Assembly (NCBI GenBank): GCA_900541145.1
Contig: UQIH01000004.1
Location: 56,885-120,884 of the forward strand
DNA length: 64,000 bases
Origin: an uncultured Collinsella sp.
GTDB lineage: Bacteria; Actinomycetota; Coriobacteriia; Coriobacteriales; Coriobacteriaceae
Reading direction: 5' to 3'
The notes under the pieces are model-generated. The model saw only the letters and a program-made list of their open reading frames with translations, made no database searches and was not told where the DNA came from. Positions 49,736 through 58,427 of this stretch are shown one piece after another (position 1 is the first letter of the stretch; the number at the start of each line of letters is the position of its first letter). A program made the position numbers and the translations under genes.

Positions 49736-50662
49736 TCAGGCCTTGTTGAATAAAAACAAAACGCGAAGAAGTAAATCAGAAATCAAAGTAGGTCGCAGAC
49801 GCTTTGGGAAAAATGCTTTCCTAAGTCTTGAAATAATCCCATCATCATTGGTGAAAATATCAAGCTCATGTTTCTGCTCAAAACTAAGCTCATCATAAAA
49901 CACCGCAGAAAAATGGCTTAACTTTTTACTCTCATCTTTCGATCTATCACCAAATAGCTCGTCCTTAAAATAGGTCTTTAAAAGATCAAAATAACGATTA
50001 TCTCCAGACGTGACCGCAGAGGAATGACGAACATGTGAAGCCGTACAGACGGAATCAAACAATACCTTTCCAAATGCCGAAGCACACCGAATCAGCCAGC
50101 GATCATGCATTTCATTCCCTGGATCTACCTCAAGAATAAAGGTCCTGCAGGCAAGGCGATTAAATACTATCGTGAAGCCTAGTCCGGGAGTATAAAACAA
50201 GGTGTTATGAAAAGAGAGGTACTTGTCCTGCGGAGCCGACTCGCGTATCGTCTCGCCATCTTCGTTTACATATGAAAAGGAAGAAAAGTAGACAGTCGGC
50301 ACCTTGTCTCCACTATTTTCAATTGCCCTGACTGCCCGTTCAATTTTATCGGTCTTCCAAATATCATCCTGATCGGCAAATGCATAGTAGTCATATTCGG
50401 GAACCCGTTTGATAATTTCATAAAAACTATTTGGGCACCCAAGATTACCGATTGAATCTTGAATTAAATGAATGCTGGAGTTTGACCGACAGTACCATTG
50501 TGCAATTTCAACAGTTTCATCCGTTGAACCATCATCACGAATATAGACGGAGCAATTAGGCCAAGTTTGCTCCAAGATACTATCAAGCTGTTTGGCCAAA
50601 TACTTTCCGCCGTTATATGTGGGTAAAACAATGCAAACAGACTTGTCTTTGATTTTATCCAT
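49736..50662 (-). CDS. Family 2 glycosyltransferase (rhamnosyltransferase-like)
   Basis: A 308-residue GT-A enzyme. The N-terminus has I-V-L-P-T-Y-N-G-G-K-Y-L, then D-D-G-S-T-D-E-T and the metal motif F-A-D-Q-D-D-I-W. This D-Q-D-D form and the later M-H-D-R-W segment are common in rhamnosyltransferases of capsule and O-antigen clusters. The ATG at 50662 is preferred over a GTG at 50689 that lies inside the upstream gene. It follows the family 8 gene by four bases and precedes the flippase by 21. Confidence 0.82.
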   Translation of the reverse strand: MDKIKDKSVCIVLPTYNGGKYLAKQLDSILEQTWPNCSVYIRDDGSTDETVEIAQWYCRSNSSIHLIQDSIGNLGCPNSFYEIIKRVPEYDYYAFADQDDIWKTDKIERAVRAIENSGDKVPTVYFSSFSYVNEDGETIRESAPQDKYLSFHNTLFYTPGLGFTIVFNRLACRTFILEVDPGNEMHDRWLIRCASAFGKVLFDSVCTASHVRHSSAVTSGDNRYFDLLKTYFKDELFGDRSKDESKKLSHFSAVFYDELSFEQKHELDIFTNDDGIISRLRKAFFPKRLRPTLISDLLLRVLFLFNKA

Positions 50663-50666
50663 AATC

Positions 50667-51644
50667 CTATTTATTTCTTTGCGAGGCACGATATTTAAGA
50701 AATGCGGGAATCAACCCGCTGATCACTTTATAACGAAGCTGAGGAAAAGGCCTGGTTAGGAAATTAAAAGTCCGCCAAGCAAGAAAATAAGCGCCCCAAC
50801 CATCTTCATCTTTCGCGTCCTTCCAGAACGTTTCTGATAAATAAAAGTGATACTCATTATTGAAGCGATGAGTATTCCCCCGCCGCCATGGCCTCTCTTC
50901 GCCGAGATAATGGACAACGATGGGCTTCGATCTTGCGGTATTAAAACTGTTTTCATCCGAAAAGCCCGGCATTAACGAGTTTAAGAATATAAACGGATAG
51001 TAGTCAAAGATATTGGAATAATTGAACGCAGGGGATAAACTGCAAATCTTATCTTTAAGTACTGCATTTAGAGCATCTTGATCATTCGCAAACAAGCGTC
51101 CTGAGCGGCGCTCGCAATAATCCAATAATTGATCTTCGCAACAAGTTGATCTCCATTGCTTTAAATCAACGAGCAACACGCCAGCATTGTGGTACAGACA
51201 GCCATTTAAGTCTAAATCATTAAGTCGAGATGGGCCGACCGTTGGCTCGGGAACCATTCCAACCACGCAACCCTTAAGATCTTGATTCCAAAGAAGAGCA
51301 ATATCCCCAAGAACAATCGTATCGCCATCGAGGTAAATAACTCTTTCGATCTCATTAGGTAGAAAATGTGCCATCAAAAGCCTAGCAAGAACTATTTCAT
51401 TCCATCCCGATGTATCAAAATCAAACCCGAGAGCATCTTTGAAGTTCGAAATATCATAAAATACAAGGTTTTGGTTGTATTCGGTCACCATCTCCTGGAG
51501 CAAACGCTGGTTATCCTCTGTAATGCCATTAGAGAAGACATGAAAAGTAATGTCTTGAATACCGGAATGATTTGAAACAACCGAGCAAATATTGGCGGCC
51601 AACTGTGGGACAAAATTGTTATCAACCGTATAAAGCAAATTCAT
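50667..51644 (-). CDS. Family 8 glycosyltransferase
   Basis: A 325-residue retaining glycosyltransferase, family 8 (LgtC/GspA-like), which generally transfers galactose or glucose from UDP-sugars. The metal site is V-I-Y-L-D-G-D-T-I-V-L-G-D near residue 100. H-N-A-G-V-L-L-V-D-L lies near 155, and the late ligand V-H-Y-L-G is present. The ATG at 51644 gives the normal family start; a TTG three codons earlier is the alternative. It is the first gene of the AT-rich glycan transcript. Confidence 0.88.
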   Translation of the reverse strand: MNLLYTVDNNFVPQLAANICSVVSNHSGIQDITFHVFSNGITEDNQRLLQEMVTEYNQNLVFYDISNFKDALGFDFDTSGWNEIVLARLLMAHFLPNEIERVIYLDGDTIVLGDIALLWNQDLKGCVVGMVPEPTVGPSRLNDLDLNGCLYHNAGVLLVDLKQWRSTCCEDQLLDYCERRSGRLFANDQDALNAVLKDKICSLSPAFNYSNIFDYYPFIFLNSLMPGFSDENSFNTARSKPIVVHYLGEERPWRRGNTHRFNNEYHFYLSETFWKDAKDEDGWGAYFLAWRTFNFLTRPFPQLRYKVISGLIPAFLKYRASQRNK

Positions 51645-51779
51645 GATTACCAAACTTCACCTTAATTCACCCAATAGAAATTAATGATGACGACTTAATG
51701 AAAGAGGCCGAAACGAAATCCTTACACAAAGGATAAAGTCTAGCACGGTTTGTCTCTTTCAAATAACTTGCAACTAAGG

Positions 51780-51819
51780 AGGGTGAATTGAGGGGACTAC
51801 AACCCCATCAATTCACCCC
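51780..51819 (-). terminator. Stem-loop after the GT80-like ChW gene
   Basis: An 11-bp outer stem (51781-51791 with 51808-51818) and a 4-bp inner GGGG/CCCC stem separated by one bulged base. It lies about 40 bases beyond the gene stop. No T run follows on the minus strand. Confidence 0.5.
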
Positions 51820-51860
51820 CACTTCATTAGCGTTGGTATATAGGCAAATTGGATCTATAT

Positions 51861-54800
51861 TTAGCTTTTCTCAACCAGCCTAACCTCAAGCGCTTCTAGA
51901 TGCAGAGCCTCACCAGTTGTACCGGCACACTCGCCCGATTTAACCCAGTCTAGCCAACCTTTGCTTTGAACGTGTGCCCTATAGACAACGTCATAATGCT
52001 TGGCAAGATCTCCCGTCAGTTTTATTTCAACAGCCTCAACAGCAAGAGACTTCCCCGTAGTACCGGCAACCTTTCCATTTTTGACCCACTTTTGCCAGCC
52101 GATATTTTGAACGTGAGCTCGATACTCGATGCCGCCGGAATACCCTAGGTCAGGCTTGCTAATCGTCAACGCCTCAACAGCAAGATTTCGGCCAGTTGTG
52201 CCAACGGTCATGCCTTCGTAAACAGGCGACTGCCAACCAAGGTTTGAAACATGTGCCTTGATTGAAAACGCTCTCTGAATAGAGGGCTGACTCGTATCCC
52301 CAGGAGCGGGCGAACCCTTTTCGACCAAAACGACCTGAAATGCCTCTAGCCTCAAAACGAAACCGGTCGTTCCGGCAACTTGATCATTGCAGGCCCAACC
52401 GAGCCATCCCTTATCCTGAACGTGAGCTCGATAATAAACGTCATAGTGATTGGCCATCTCACCAGTCAGGCGAATCTGAATAGCCTGGACAGACTTGCTC
52501 TGGCCCGTAGTACCAGAAACTTTTCCCTCCTTCACATAGCCCTGCCAGCCATAATCGGAAACATGTGTCCTGTACTCCAATGCACCATCATAGGGAGCAT
52601 TCTGCAGATTGAGAGTAATAGCCTCGACGGCTTTTGACTGCCCAACGGTACCGGAAGCATTTCCACCCTTAGAGGCCGATTGCCAGCCGTCATTTGAAAC
52701 ATGCGAAGTTGCCAAGACGTCAAGAGGGCCTCGTGACACCTTAACAACATCATAGCCCGACTCGCCCTTCTTGAAATAAGTCAGAGCACCGCTATTGTGC
52801 GAATAGATAGCAAAGTCGTAATTTGCCGAAGCAAGTATGGAATCCGAAAACTCTACGAGATAGCAAGAGTCTCCCTGTTTGCAAAGGGATCTGATAGCAG
52901 CATCCGTGTCTTCGGTAATCGGAGAAGCAAACCAATCCATAATGGAATAATCGATGACGGCACCCGGCTTCAAGGCCTCGGCCTTTGTGGAATTCCAAAG
53001 TCCACCAGCAGCATCGGCACTGGCCGAGTTATACGTACTAGACCCATAACCAGACAGACCGATCTCCGGATTAAAGAAGAGGATCAGCTCTGCAGCGACG
53101 GAAGAATCGACATCGGTAATGCCAAGACGGTCAAGCTGTTCCTGCTTTTGGGGATACATACCCGTCGGTGTGTTTGGATGCCCCTTGTAATAATACAAAT
53201 AGTCATCGCCATAGATAACTTCGGTCAAGTTGGCATAGTCGTCAAAATTCTGCTCGTAAGAAACGTACGTTCCAAGCAGCATCATTACCTTTTTGCCCTG
53301 CTGAGTCGCCGCATCAAAATAGCCATCGTTAAAGTTGTACAGCGCCTTAAACGCTTGGACTGTATCCTCTCCCCTATTCTGCAGGCTCGTAAGCATGCCC
53401 GAAACATTCACCTTCTTAACGCCGGGATCGGACGCGATCTTATTCGCAAAGGCATTATCGTCACCACTCGTAAACAGATTCGTTCGAGTCATCCACCACT
53501 GAGTGCCAGGCTCAATACTCAGCACGGCATACATAGAATCCCAGTGATCGTGATAATCGCTATACGACTTTGAGACCTCACCGGTTTCGTATTCCTTATT
53601 CTTGGCGGCGTTCCATAAAGTAATCAGCTCCGCTTGCTTAGAATCTGGATCCTTAACGTCAAAGGCTTCGTTGGTAAAGACATACGTGGCGGATCCATCG
53701 GACAACAGCCGAATGGAGTATTGGCCTGCGGGAATCTTGTTGGCGTAAATCATCCTATGGATCAACGAACAGGTGATGTCATTGATATACAGATTGAACT
53801 TTGCCTTGGGATTGATCTTGTAGAGAGCAGCGACATAATCCGCGAACGCCTGATAGCTCGAACTAGAAGCATTCTCCTCATGAGTCAGATACGGAAGACC
53901 GTACATCCCGGATGGAAGCGAGTTCCAGTTATAGGCACTTGGACGATCGAGCATTACAATTGACGGAACGGTCGTTCCAGCAGAAGAGGTACTGATATCC
54001 CAGAAAGATAGCGAATAGAGAACAACGGGGAAAGAAGCACTCAAAGGGGCAAGGTTGTACTCACTCGCAGAAATGCCAATTGACTGATGGTCCTCTTGAA
54101 CGATGTTTCCGTTCTTCAAATACTGCAACGTAACGTCAAACGGACCATAATCGCTAAATTCAATTTCACTGGAGCTAGAGCCCAGATCTCCGAGTGCAAT
54201 CGTGCTTGAGACGGAACGGGTGACCCTCCCTCCATACGACATGGAGCCTGCCACCTTTATCGAATCAGCGATCCCGAGTCGTTTTATATCCTCGATCTGC
54301 GGAATATTCAGGGTTACTTTAGTCGTCTCCCCAACCTGAGAAAGAGAGCAATTAAAGACATATGGGACATAGGCACCAGCAGTATCGCCGGGCGCCGCGT
54401 CACCCTTTTTTACAATGACGATCTGTATTGCTTCAACGGCATAAGACCAACCGGTGGTTCCCGCAGTCGACCCATTTGAAGTCCATCCAAGCCAGCCGAA
54501 ATTAGAAGCATGAACGCGATAATACAGGTCATAAGAAGCCGCCCTGTTGCCCGTCAGCTTGAGCTCGACGGCTTCAATCTGAAGGCCCTTTCCCGTTGTG
54601 CCGGAGACGGCTCCATTAGAAACCCAATCCTGCCAGCCTTCATTTTGAACATGAGAGCGGTATTCGATACCAAGGTCTTCTGAATTAGGGAGGGAAACCC
54701 TGAGTGCTTCAAGCCTACGGGACTGGCCTGTTGTGCCAGAGGTCGAGCCATTCGATGTAAACGTCGGCTCCCAACCAATGCCTGAAATGTGAGATTTATA

Positions 54801-55028
54801 GCTGACGTCCGGGGCCGCCTCTTTGGGCTCCACGGTAGCATCAATCGAAGGCGCCGTTTCATCGGCTACAGCAGCAGTTTGATCCGAGGGGTCGGATTGG
54901 GTCTCTGGAACGGATTCATATTCGTTGGAACCAACATTTTGATCTGCCCAACAAGCCAAAGGGCTCAAAAGCAGCATCGTCATGAAGCAGGAAATCAGAA
55001 CAATAAATGCTCTAAATTGCCTTTTCAA
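51861..55028 (-). CDS. Secreted ChW-repeat protein with a GT80 sialyltransferase-like domain
   Basis: A 1055-residue exported protein. A signal peptide occupies residues 1-28. Three ChW repeats follow (about 76-208), then a probable Ig-like sheet domain (about 220-320), a large central domain (about 330-740), and six more ChW repeats (about 770-1055). The central domain matches my memory of Pasteurella family 80 sialyltransferase in order and spacing: L-L-S-D-G-S (Asp444, general base), Y-Y-K-G-H-P (His617), A-A-E-L-I-L (Glu647) and Y-G-S-S (Ser663-Ser664, CMP phosphate). All residues known to matter in PmST1 appear present. ChW repeats are thought to bind cell-surface or wall polymers. Start is TTG after AGGAGG. 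How a CMP-sugar donor would reach it outside is unclear. Confidence 0.7.
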   Translation of the reverse strand: MKRQFRAFIVLISCFMTMLLLSPLACWADQNVGSNEYESVPETQSDPSDQTAAVADETAPSIDATVEPKEAAPDVSYKSHISGIGWEPTFTSNGSTSGTTGQSRRLEALRVSLPNSEDLGIEYRSHVQNEGWQDWVSNGAVSGTTGKGLQIEAVELKLTGNRAASYDLYYRVHASNFGWLGWTSNGSTAGTTGWSYAVEAIQIVIVKKGDAAPGDTAGAYVPYVFNCSLSQVGETTKVTLNIPQIEDIKRLGIADSIKVAGSMSYGGRVTRSVSSTIALGDLGSSSSEIEFSDYGPFDVTLQYLKNGNIVQEDHQSIGISASEYNLAPLSASFPVVLYSLSFWDISTSSAGTTVPSIVMLDRPSAYNWNSLPSGMYGLPYLTHEENASSSSYQAFADYVAALYKINPKAKFNLYINDITCSLIHRMIYANKIPAGQYSIRLLSDGSATYVFTNEAFDVKDPDSKQAELITLWNAAKNKEYETGEVSKSYSDYHDHWDSMYAVLSIEPGTQWWMTRTNLFTSGDDNAFANKIASDPGVKKVNVSGMLTSLQNRGEDTVQAFKALYNFNDGYFDAATQQGKKVMMLLGTYVSYEQNFDDYANLTEVIYGDDYLYYYKGHPNTPTGMYPQKQEQLDRLGITDVDSSVAAELILFFNPEIGLSGYGSSTYNSASADAAGGLWNSTKAEALKPGAVIDYSIMDWFASPITEDTDAAIRSLCKQGDSCYLVEFSDSILASANYDFAIYSHNSGALTYFKKGESGYDVVKVSRGPLDVLATSHVSNDGWQSASKGGNASGTVGQSKAVEAITLNLQNAPYDGALEYRTHVSDYGWQGYVKEGKVSGTTGQSKSVQAIQIRLTGEMANHYDVYYRAHVQDKGWLGWACNDQVAGTTGFVLRLEAFQVVLVEKGSPAPGDTSQPSIQRAFSIKAHVSNLGWQSPVYEGMTVGTTGRNLAVEALTISKPDLGYSGGIEYRAHVQNIGWQKWVKNGKVAGTTGKSLAVEAVEIKLTGDLAKHYDVVYRAHVQSKGWLDWVKSGECAGTTGEALHLEALEVRLVEKS

Positions 55029-55137
55029 AAGAATCGCCTCCTAGATAGACGGTCGTCAATAACCATACTATCGGGAGTTAGCTTCATTAATGTCACCAAT
55101 TAGGTGAACGAAGAAAAAGGAGCCTAATCCAACGGCA

Positions 55138-55183
55138 AGGGCCCTTTCCTGTTGCCAAGACTACGGCAACAGGAAAGGGCCCT
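55138..55183 (-). terminator. Perfect 19-bp stem-loop after the L,D-transpeptidase gene
   Basis: Arms 55138-55156 and 55165-55183 are exact complements with an eight-base loop, 30 bases beyond the gene stop. No T run follows on either strand. It is either an unusual terminator or a processing or stability element. Confidence 0.55.
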
Positions 55184-55213
55184 CTAACAAGCTCTCACCG
55201 CTTACGGGAATAG

Positions 55214-58200
55214 TTAGTAGATTACCACCTTGGTAGCAAGGGGCACGTTATCCCAAATCCATTTAGCGCGATCAATGGGCAAACGCACGCAGCCTTGTGA
55301 AACATGCATTCCCATTCGGCTGTCCATGGGATTAAAAGTTCCCTGGTAGTACGGTATTGAATGGAACAGATAGTCACCGTAAAACTGCGTGTAGTAGTAG
55401 CAGGTATACCCATGTCCAAACGAGTAGCCCTTGCCGGTGACGGTATACTCACCCGTAGGCGTTGGAGTACTAGGGGCGCCGGTAGAGCAAGTCCAGTATT
55501 GAGCGTAACTCCACGACCCGCGCTGTCCACGAAAAACTCCAAGGCGGCATGCTTGCCTGTCAACCATAATGAGCCAGCTTGTGCTGCTCGAATATCTATT
55601 AGCTCGATTAAGCATAGTCATCATATCTGCCGGCAACAAGGGCTGGTCAGTAAACGGACGCGCAGTAGAACCGGGAGCACCAGCGCCCTTGGGAACAATC
55701 TTCACTTGAACAGACTCGACTCTGCAGCCTATCCTAGACGTACCCGCAGGCTGCCCATTTGAGGTCCAGTCGAGCCACCCAAAGTCTTGGCAATATGCTC
55801 GATACCAAACATCAAAGTAGTTCGATAAATCACCGGTCAACTTAATCTTAAGAGCCTCGATACGCTTTGCGCAGCCTACTGTGCCAGCGACATTCCCATT
55901 GGAAGTCCAACCTTGCCAGCCCACATCCTGTACATGGGCGGAGTACTCAATACCGCCCGATACGCTACTGGAGACATTCAACTTCAGCGCCTCAATAGCA
56001 AGCGATCTGCCGGTTGTGCCCGCAACACCACCGTTGCCAACGGGATTCATCCAACCAAGCGTGGCGACATGCGCCTGGAGCGTTAGAGCTGGAGCAGAGA
56101 TAAATGCGGGCGCAGACGATGAGCCAGGATTCCCGCCCTTCGCGACAAGCTTAATTTGGACAGCTTCTATCTGGATATTTAACCCGGTAGTTCCAGCGGA
56201 ATCGCCGTTTTTGGCCCAACCCAACCAACCATAACCAGCCGAATGAACTCGATAGTAGATGTCATACTGATTCGCGAGGGGACCATTAATGCGCAGCTCA
56301 AGAGCCTGAATGGCCAATCCTTGTCCAACGGTCCCAACATAACCGGCAGACCGCCATTCCTGCCAACCAATATTGGCAACATGAGCTCGTGCCTCAACCA
56401 GAGAATCATCATCCACACCGGCCAGCACCACATTCAGAGCTTGAAGCGAAAGCGATTTTCCCGTTGTGCCGGCATCCTGCCCATCTAAAACAGATGGAAA
56501 CCACCCACGGCTAGCGGAATGGGCCTGATAAACAACATGAGCGCAATCGGCGGAAGTATCGGAAACAAATGCTCCGTCCGTTACTCCGGGAGCGCCACTG
56601 CCTTTACTGATAATCCTTACTTCGACAGCCTTAAGGAATGAACCCGGTATCGTTGCCCCCGCATCCGCGCCATTACACGCCCAGCCAAGCCATCCTTTTT
56701 TGGAGTCAAAACACCGGTACCAAACGTCATAGGCATTAGACAAATCACCAGTAAGAGTCAATCTCACGGCCTTCAAAGTACGGCCATCATTTTTAGAATT
56801 GAGCGCGGCACCGTCAGAAACAACTCCGCTCCATCCACTAAATTCATAGCAGCCTGAATAACCGATTGAACCTGAAGTCTCTTGATTATCAAACGAAATA
56901 GAAAGCGATGTTAAAGGCTCAGAGCCGCTCTCGGAACCCATTAAAATCGTTTTACCCTGCACAGTGCCCAAGCTATTGCCATTAAGGCCATACGAACTGC
57001 CACTCAGAACATCCGTAGCTCCAATAAAATGATTCGCTGTATCTCCAGGAGCAGAGCAGCCCTTTTCGACCAACATAACCTGAATACCCTGAATGGCGGC
57101 ACCCTTCCCCACCGAGCCCGCAGGAGACCCGTTGGACGTCCAGCCCAACCATCCGCCCAATTTGGAAGCATACACACGGTACCAAATGTCGTAAGTTGCA
57201 GATATCTCGTCATTGAGCTTAAACTGAACGGACTCAACTGACCGAGACTGCCCGGTCGTGCCAACAGTACCTGAAGACCAGCTTTGCCAACCAATGCCAG
57301 AGACGTGCGCGCGAGAGGAAATAGAGCCTCCGTGGCCATACCAATTAACACTAAGCGACAGTGCCTCGATTGCATTTCTTGAGTCAATGACCCCCGATGT
57401 CTTTCCGTCCGCGACAACACCCATCCATCCAACATTGGAGATATGAGATCGATAGGAAACAGTAGGCGGTTCCTGGGAATGGTCCCTAAAGGCATCGCCT
57501 CGCGCTGGCGCATCTTGAGCATTTTTTGGAAGCACCTTTATCTGAATAGCTTCGATCTGATAAGCATAGCCCTGTGTTCCAGCAGGCTCACCATTTGAGG
57601 CCCAGCCAAGCCAACCAACATTTGCAGAATGAACGCGATACCAAATGTCATACGAGTCAGAAAGACCGCCCGACAAAGATAGCTTGATCGCTTCGATGGC
57701 TCGCGACTGTCCAACTGTTCCAGATGTCTGCCCGTTACCCACCGGCTGAGGCTCCCAGCCGATCCCGGAAATGTGTGATTGGACCGAAATGCTGTCATTC
57801 CCCAAAGGGGTGCCATCTTGTGAAAGCAGATTGATCTTGAGGGCTTCAACGCGCTTAGCACGACCTGTTGTGCCAGCCGTCATTCCATTTGAAACGGGAG
57901 CCTGCCAGCCAATATCCTGTACATGAGTCTGGTATGAAACAGAACCAAAGACAGCGGATACATCATTTTCGGGTTTCGGCGAATCAGTCGCATTGGAAGC
58001 AGACTCGCTAGAAACGGATGAGGGAGAATCATTGTCTGACACAGTCGGCTGCTCGACTTCAACCCCCTGCTGTTCATCATTTAGGACGAAACTCTCGTCT
58101 TCCGAGCTGCTGGCGGCGCTATTGGAATAATCAGTAGACTCCGGCTGCACCGGTAAAGAATCAGCCCAGACAGAAAGGGGCGTCAGAAGACAATGAAGAA

Positions 58201-58249
58201 TCAGTAATGGCGTCATTGCCGTTGCTAGCAGTCGTTGCGTCTTTTTCAT
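55214..58249 (-). CDS. Secreted ChW-repeat L,D-transpeptidase (YkuD domain)
   Basis: A 1011-residue exported protein with a signal peptide (1-29), an acidic Ser-rich linker (about 30-105), and 14 ChW repeats arranged mostly in triplets closed by K-G-x-x-A-P-G. A YkuD L,D-transpeptidase domain forms the last 140 residues. The catalytic motif is complete: F-H-S-I-P (His963) and M-H-V-S-Q-G-C-V-R-L with His982, Ser984 and Cys987. Such enzymes form 3-3 crosslinks in peptidoglycan or attach proteins to it. There is no LPXTG signal, so the ChW repeats should provide surface attachment. The seventh unit is degenerate. It has its own 3' stem-loop and 160 bases of leader region. Confidence 0.88.
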   Translation of the reverse strand: MKKTQRLLATAMTPLLILHCLLTPLSVWADSLPVQPESTDYSNSAASSSEDESFVLNDEQQGVEVEQPTVSDNDSPSSVSSESASNATDSPKPENDVSAVFGSVSYQTHVQDIGWQAPVSNGMTAGTTGRAKRVEALKINLLSQDGTPLGNDSISVQSHISGIGWEPQPVGNGQTSGTVGQSRAIEAIKLSLSGGLSDSYDIWYRVHSANVGWLGWASNGEPAGTQGYAYQIEAIQIKVLPKNAQDAPARGDAFRDHSQEPPTVSYRSHISNVGWMGVVADGKTSGVIDSRNAIEALSLSVNWYGHGGSISSRAHVSGIGWQSWSSGTVGTTGQSRSVESVQFKLNDEISATYDIWYRVYASKLGGWLGWTSNGSPAGSVGKGAAIQGIQVMLVEKGCSAPGDTANHFIGATDVLSGSSYGLNGNSLGTVQGKTILMGSESGSEPLTSLSISFDNQETSGSIGYSGCYEFSGWSGVVSDGAALNSKNDGRTLKAVRLTLTGDLSNAYDVWYRCFDSKKGWLGWACNGADAGATIPGSFLKAVEVRIISKGSGAPGVTDGAFVSDTSADCAHVVYQAHSASRGWFPSVLDGQDAGTTGKSLSLQALNVVLAGVDDDSLVEARAHVANIGWQEWRSAGYVGTVGQGLAIQALELRINGPLANQYDIYYRVHSAGYGWLGWAKNGDSAGTTGLNIQIEAVQIKLVAKGGNPGSSSAPAFISAPALTLQAHVATLGWMNPVGNGGVAGTTGRSLAIEALKLNVSSSVSGGIEYSAHVQDVGWQGWTSNGNVAGTVGCAKRIEALKIKLTGDLSNYFDVWYRAYCQDFGWLDWTSNGQPAGTSRIGCRVESVQVKIVPKGAGAPGSTARPFTDQPLLPADMMTMLNRANRYSSSTSWLIMVDRQACRLGVFRGQRGSWSYAQYWTCSTGAPSTPTPTGEYTVTGKGYSFGHGYTCYYYTQFYGDYLFHSIPYYQGTFNPMDSRMGMHVSQGCVRLPIDRAKWIWDNVPLATKVVIY

Positions 58250-58341
58250 TCGACTTCCCCATCAATCGACCATCTTTAGCATCATTATTTATCGTTTCGG
58301 CAATTGCTTAAATACCGAAAACGTGAATGGCACTTAAATAG

Positions 58342-58377
58342 AAACGAACGGACCGTTGCAAAACGACCCGTTCGTTT
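58342..58377 (-). terminator. Intrinsic terminator after the GH25 ChW gene
   Basis: A 10-bp stem (58342-58351 with 58368-58377) with an inner partial pairing; the minus-strand tail is TTTCTATTT and the plus-strand side has TTTTT, so it may work both ways. Confidence 0.7.
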
Positions 58378-58427
58378 TTAACCAGAGTAACTGCTAGAAC
58401 CTGTGCGAAGGCATGACTTTCGATCAG

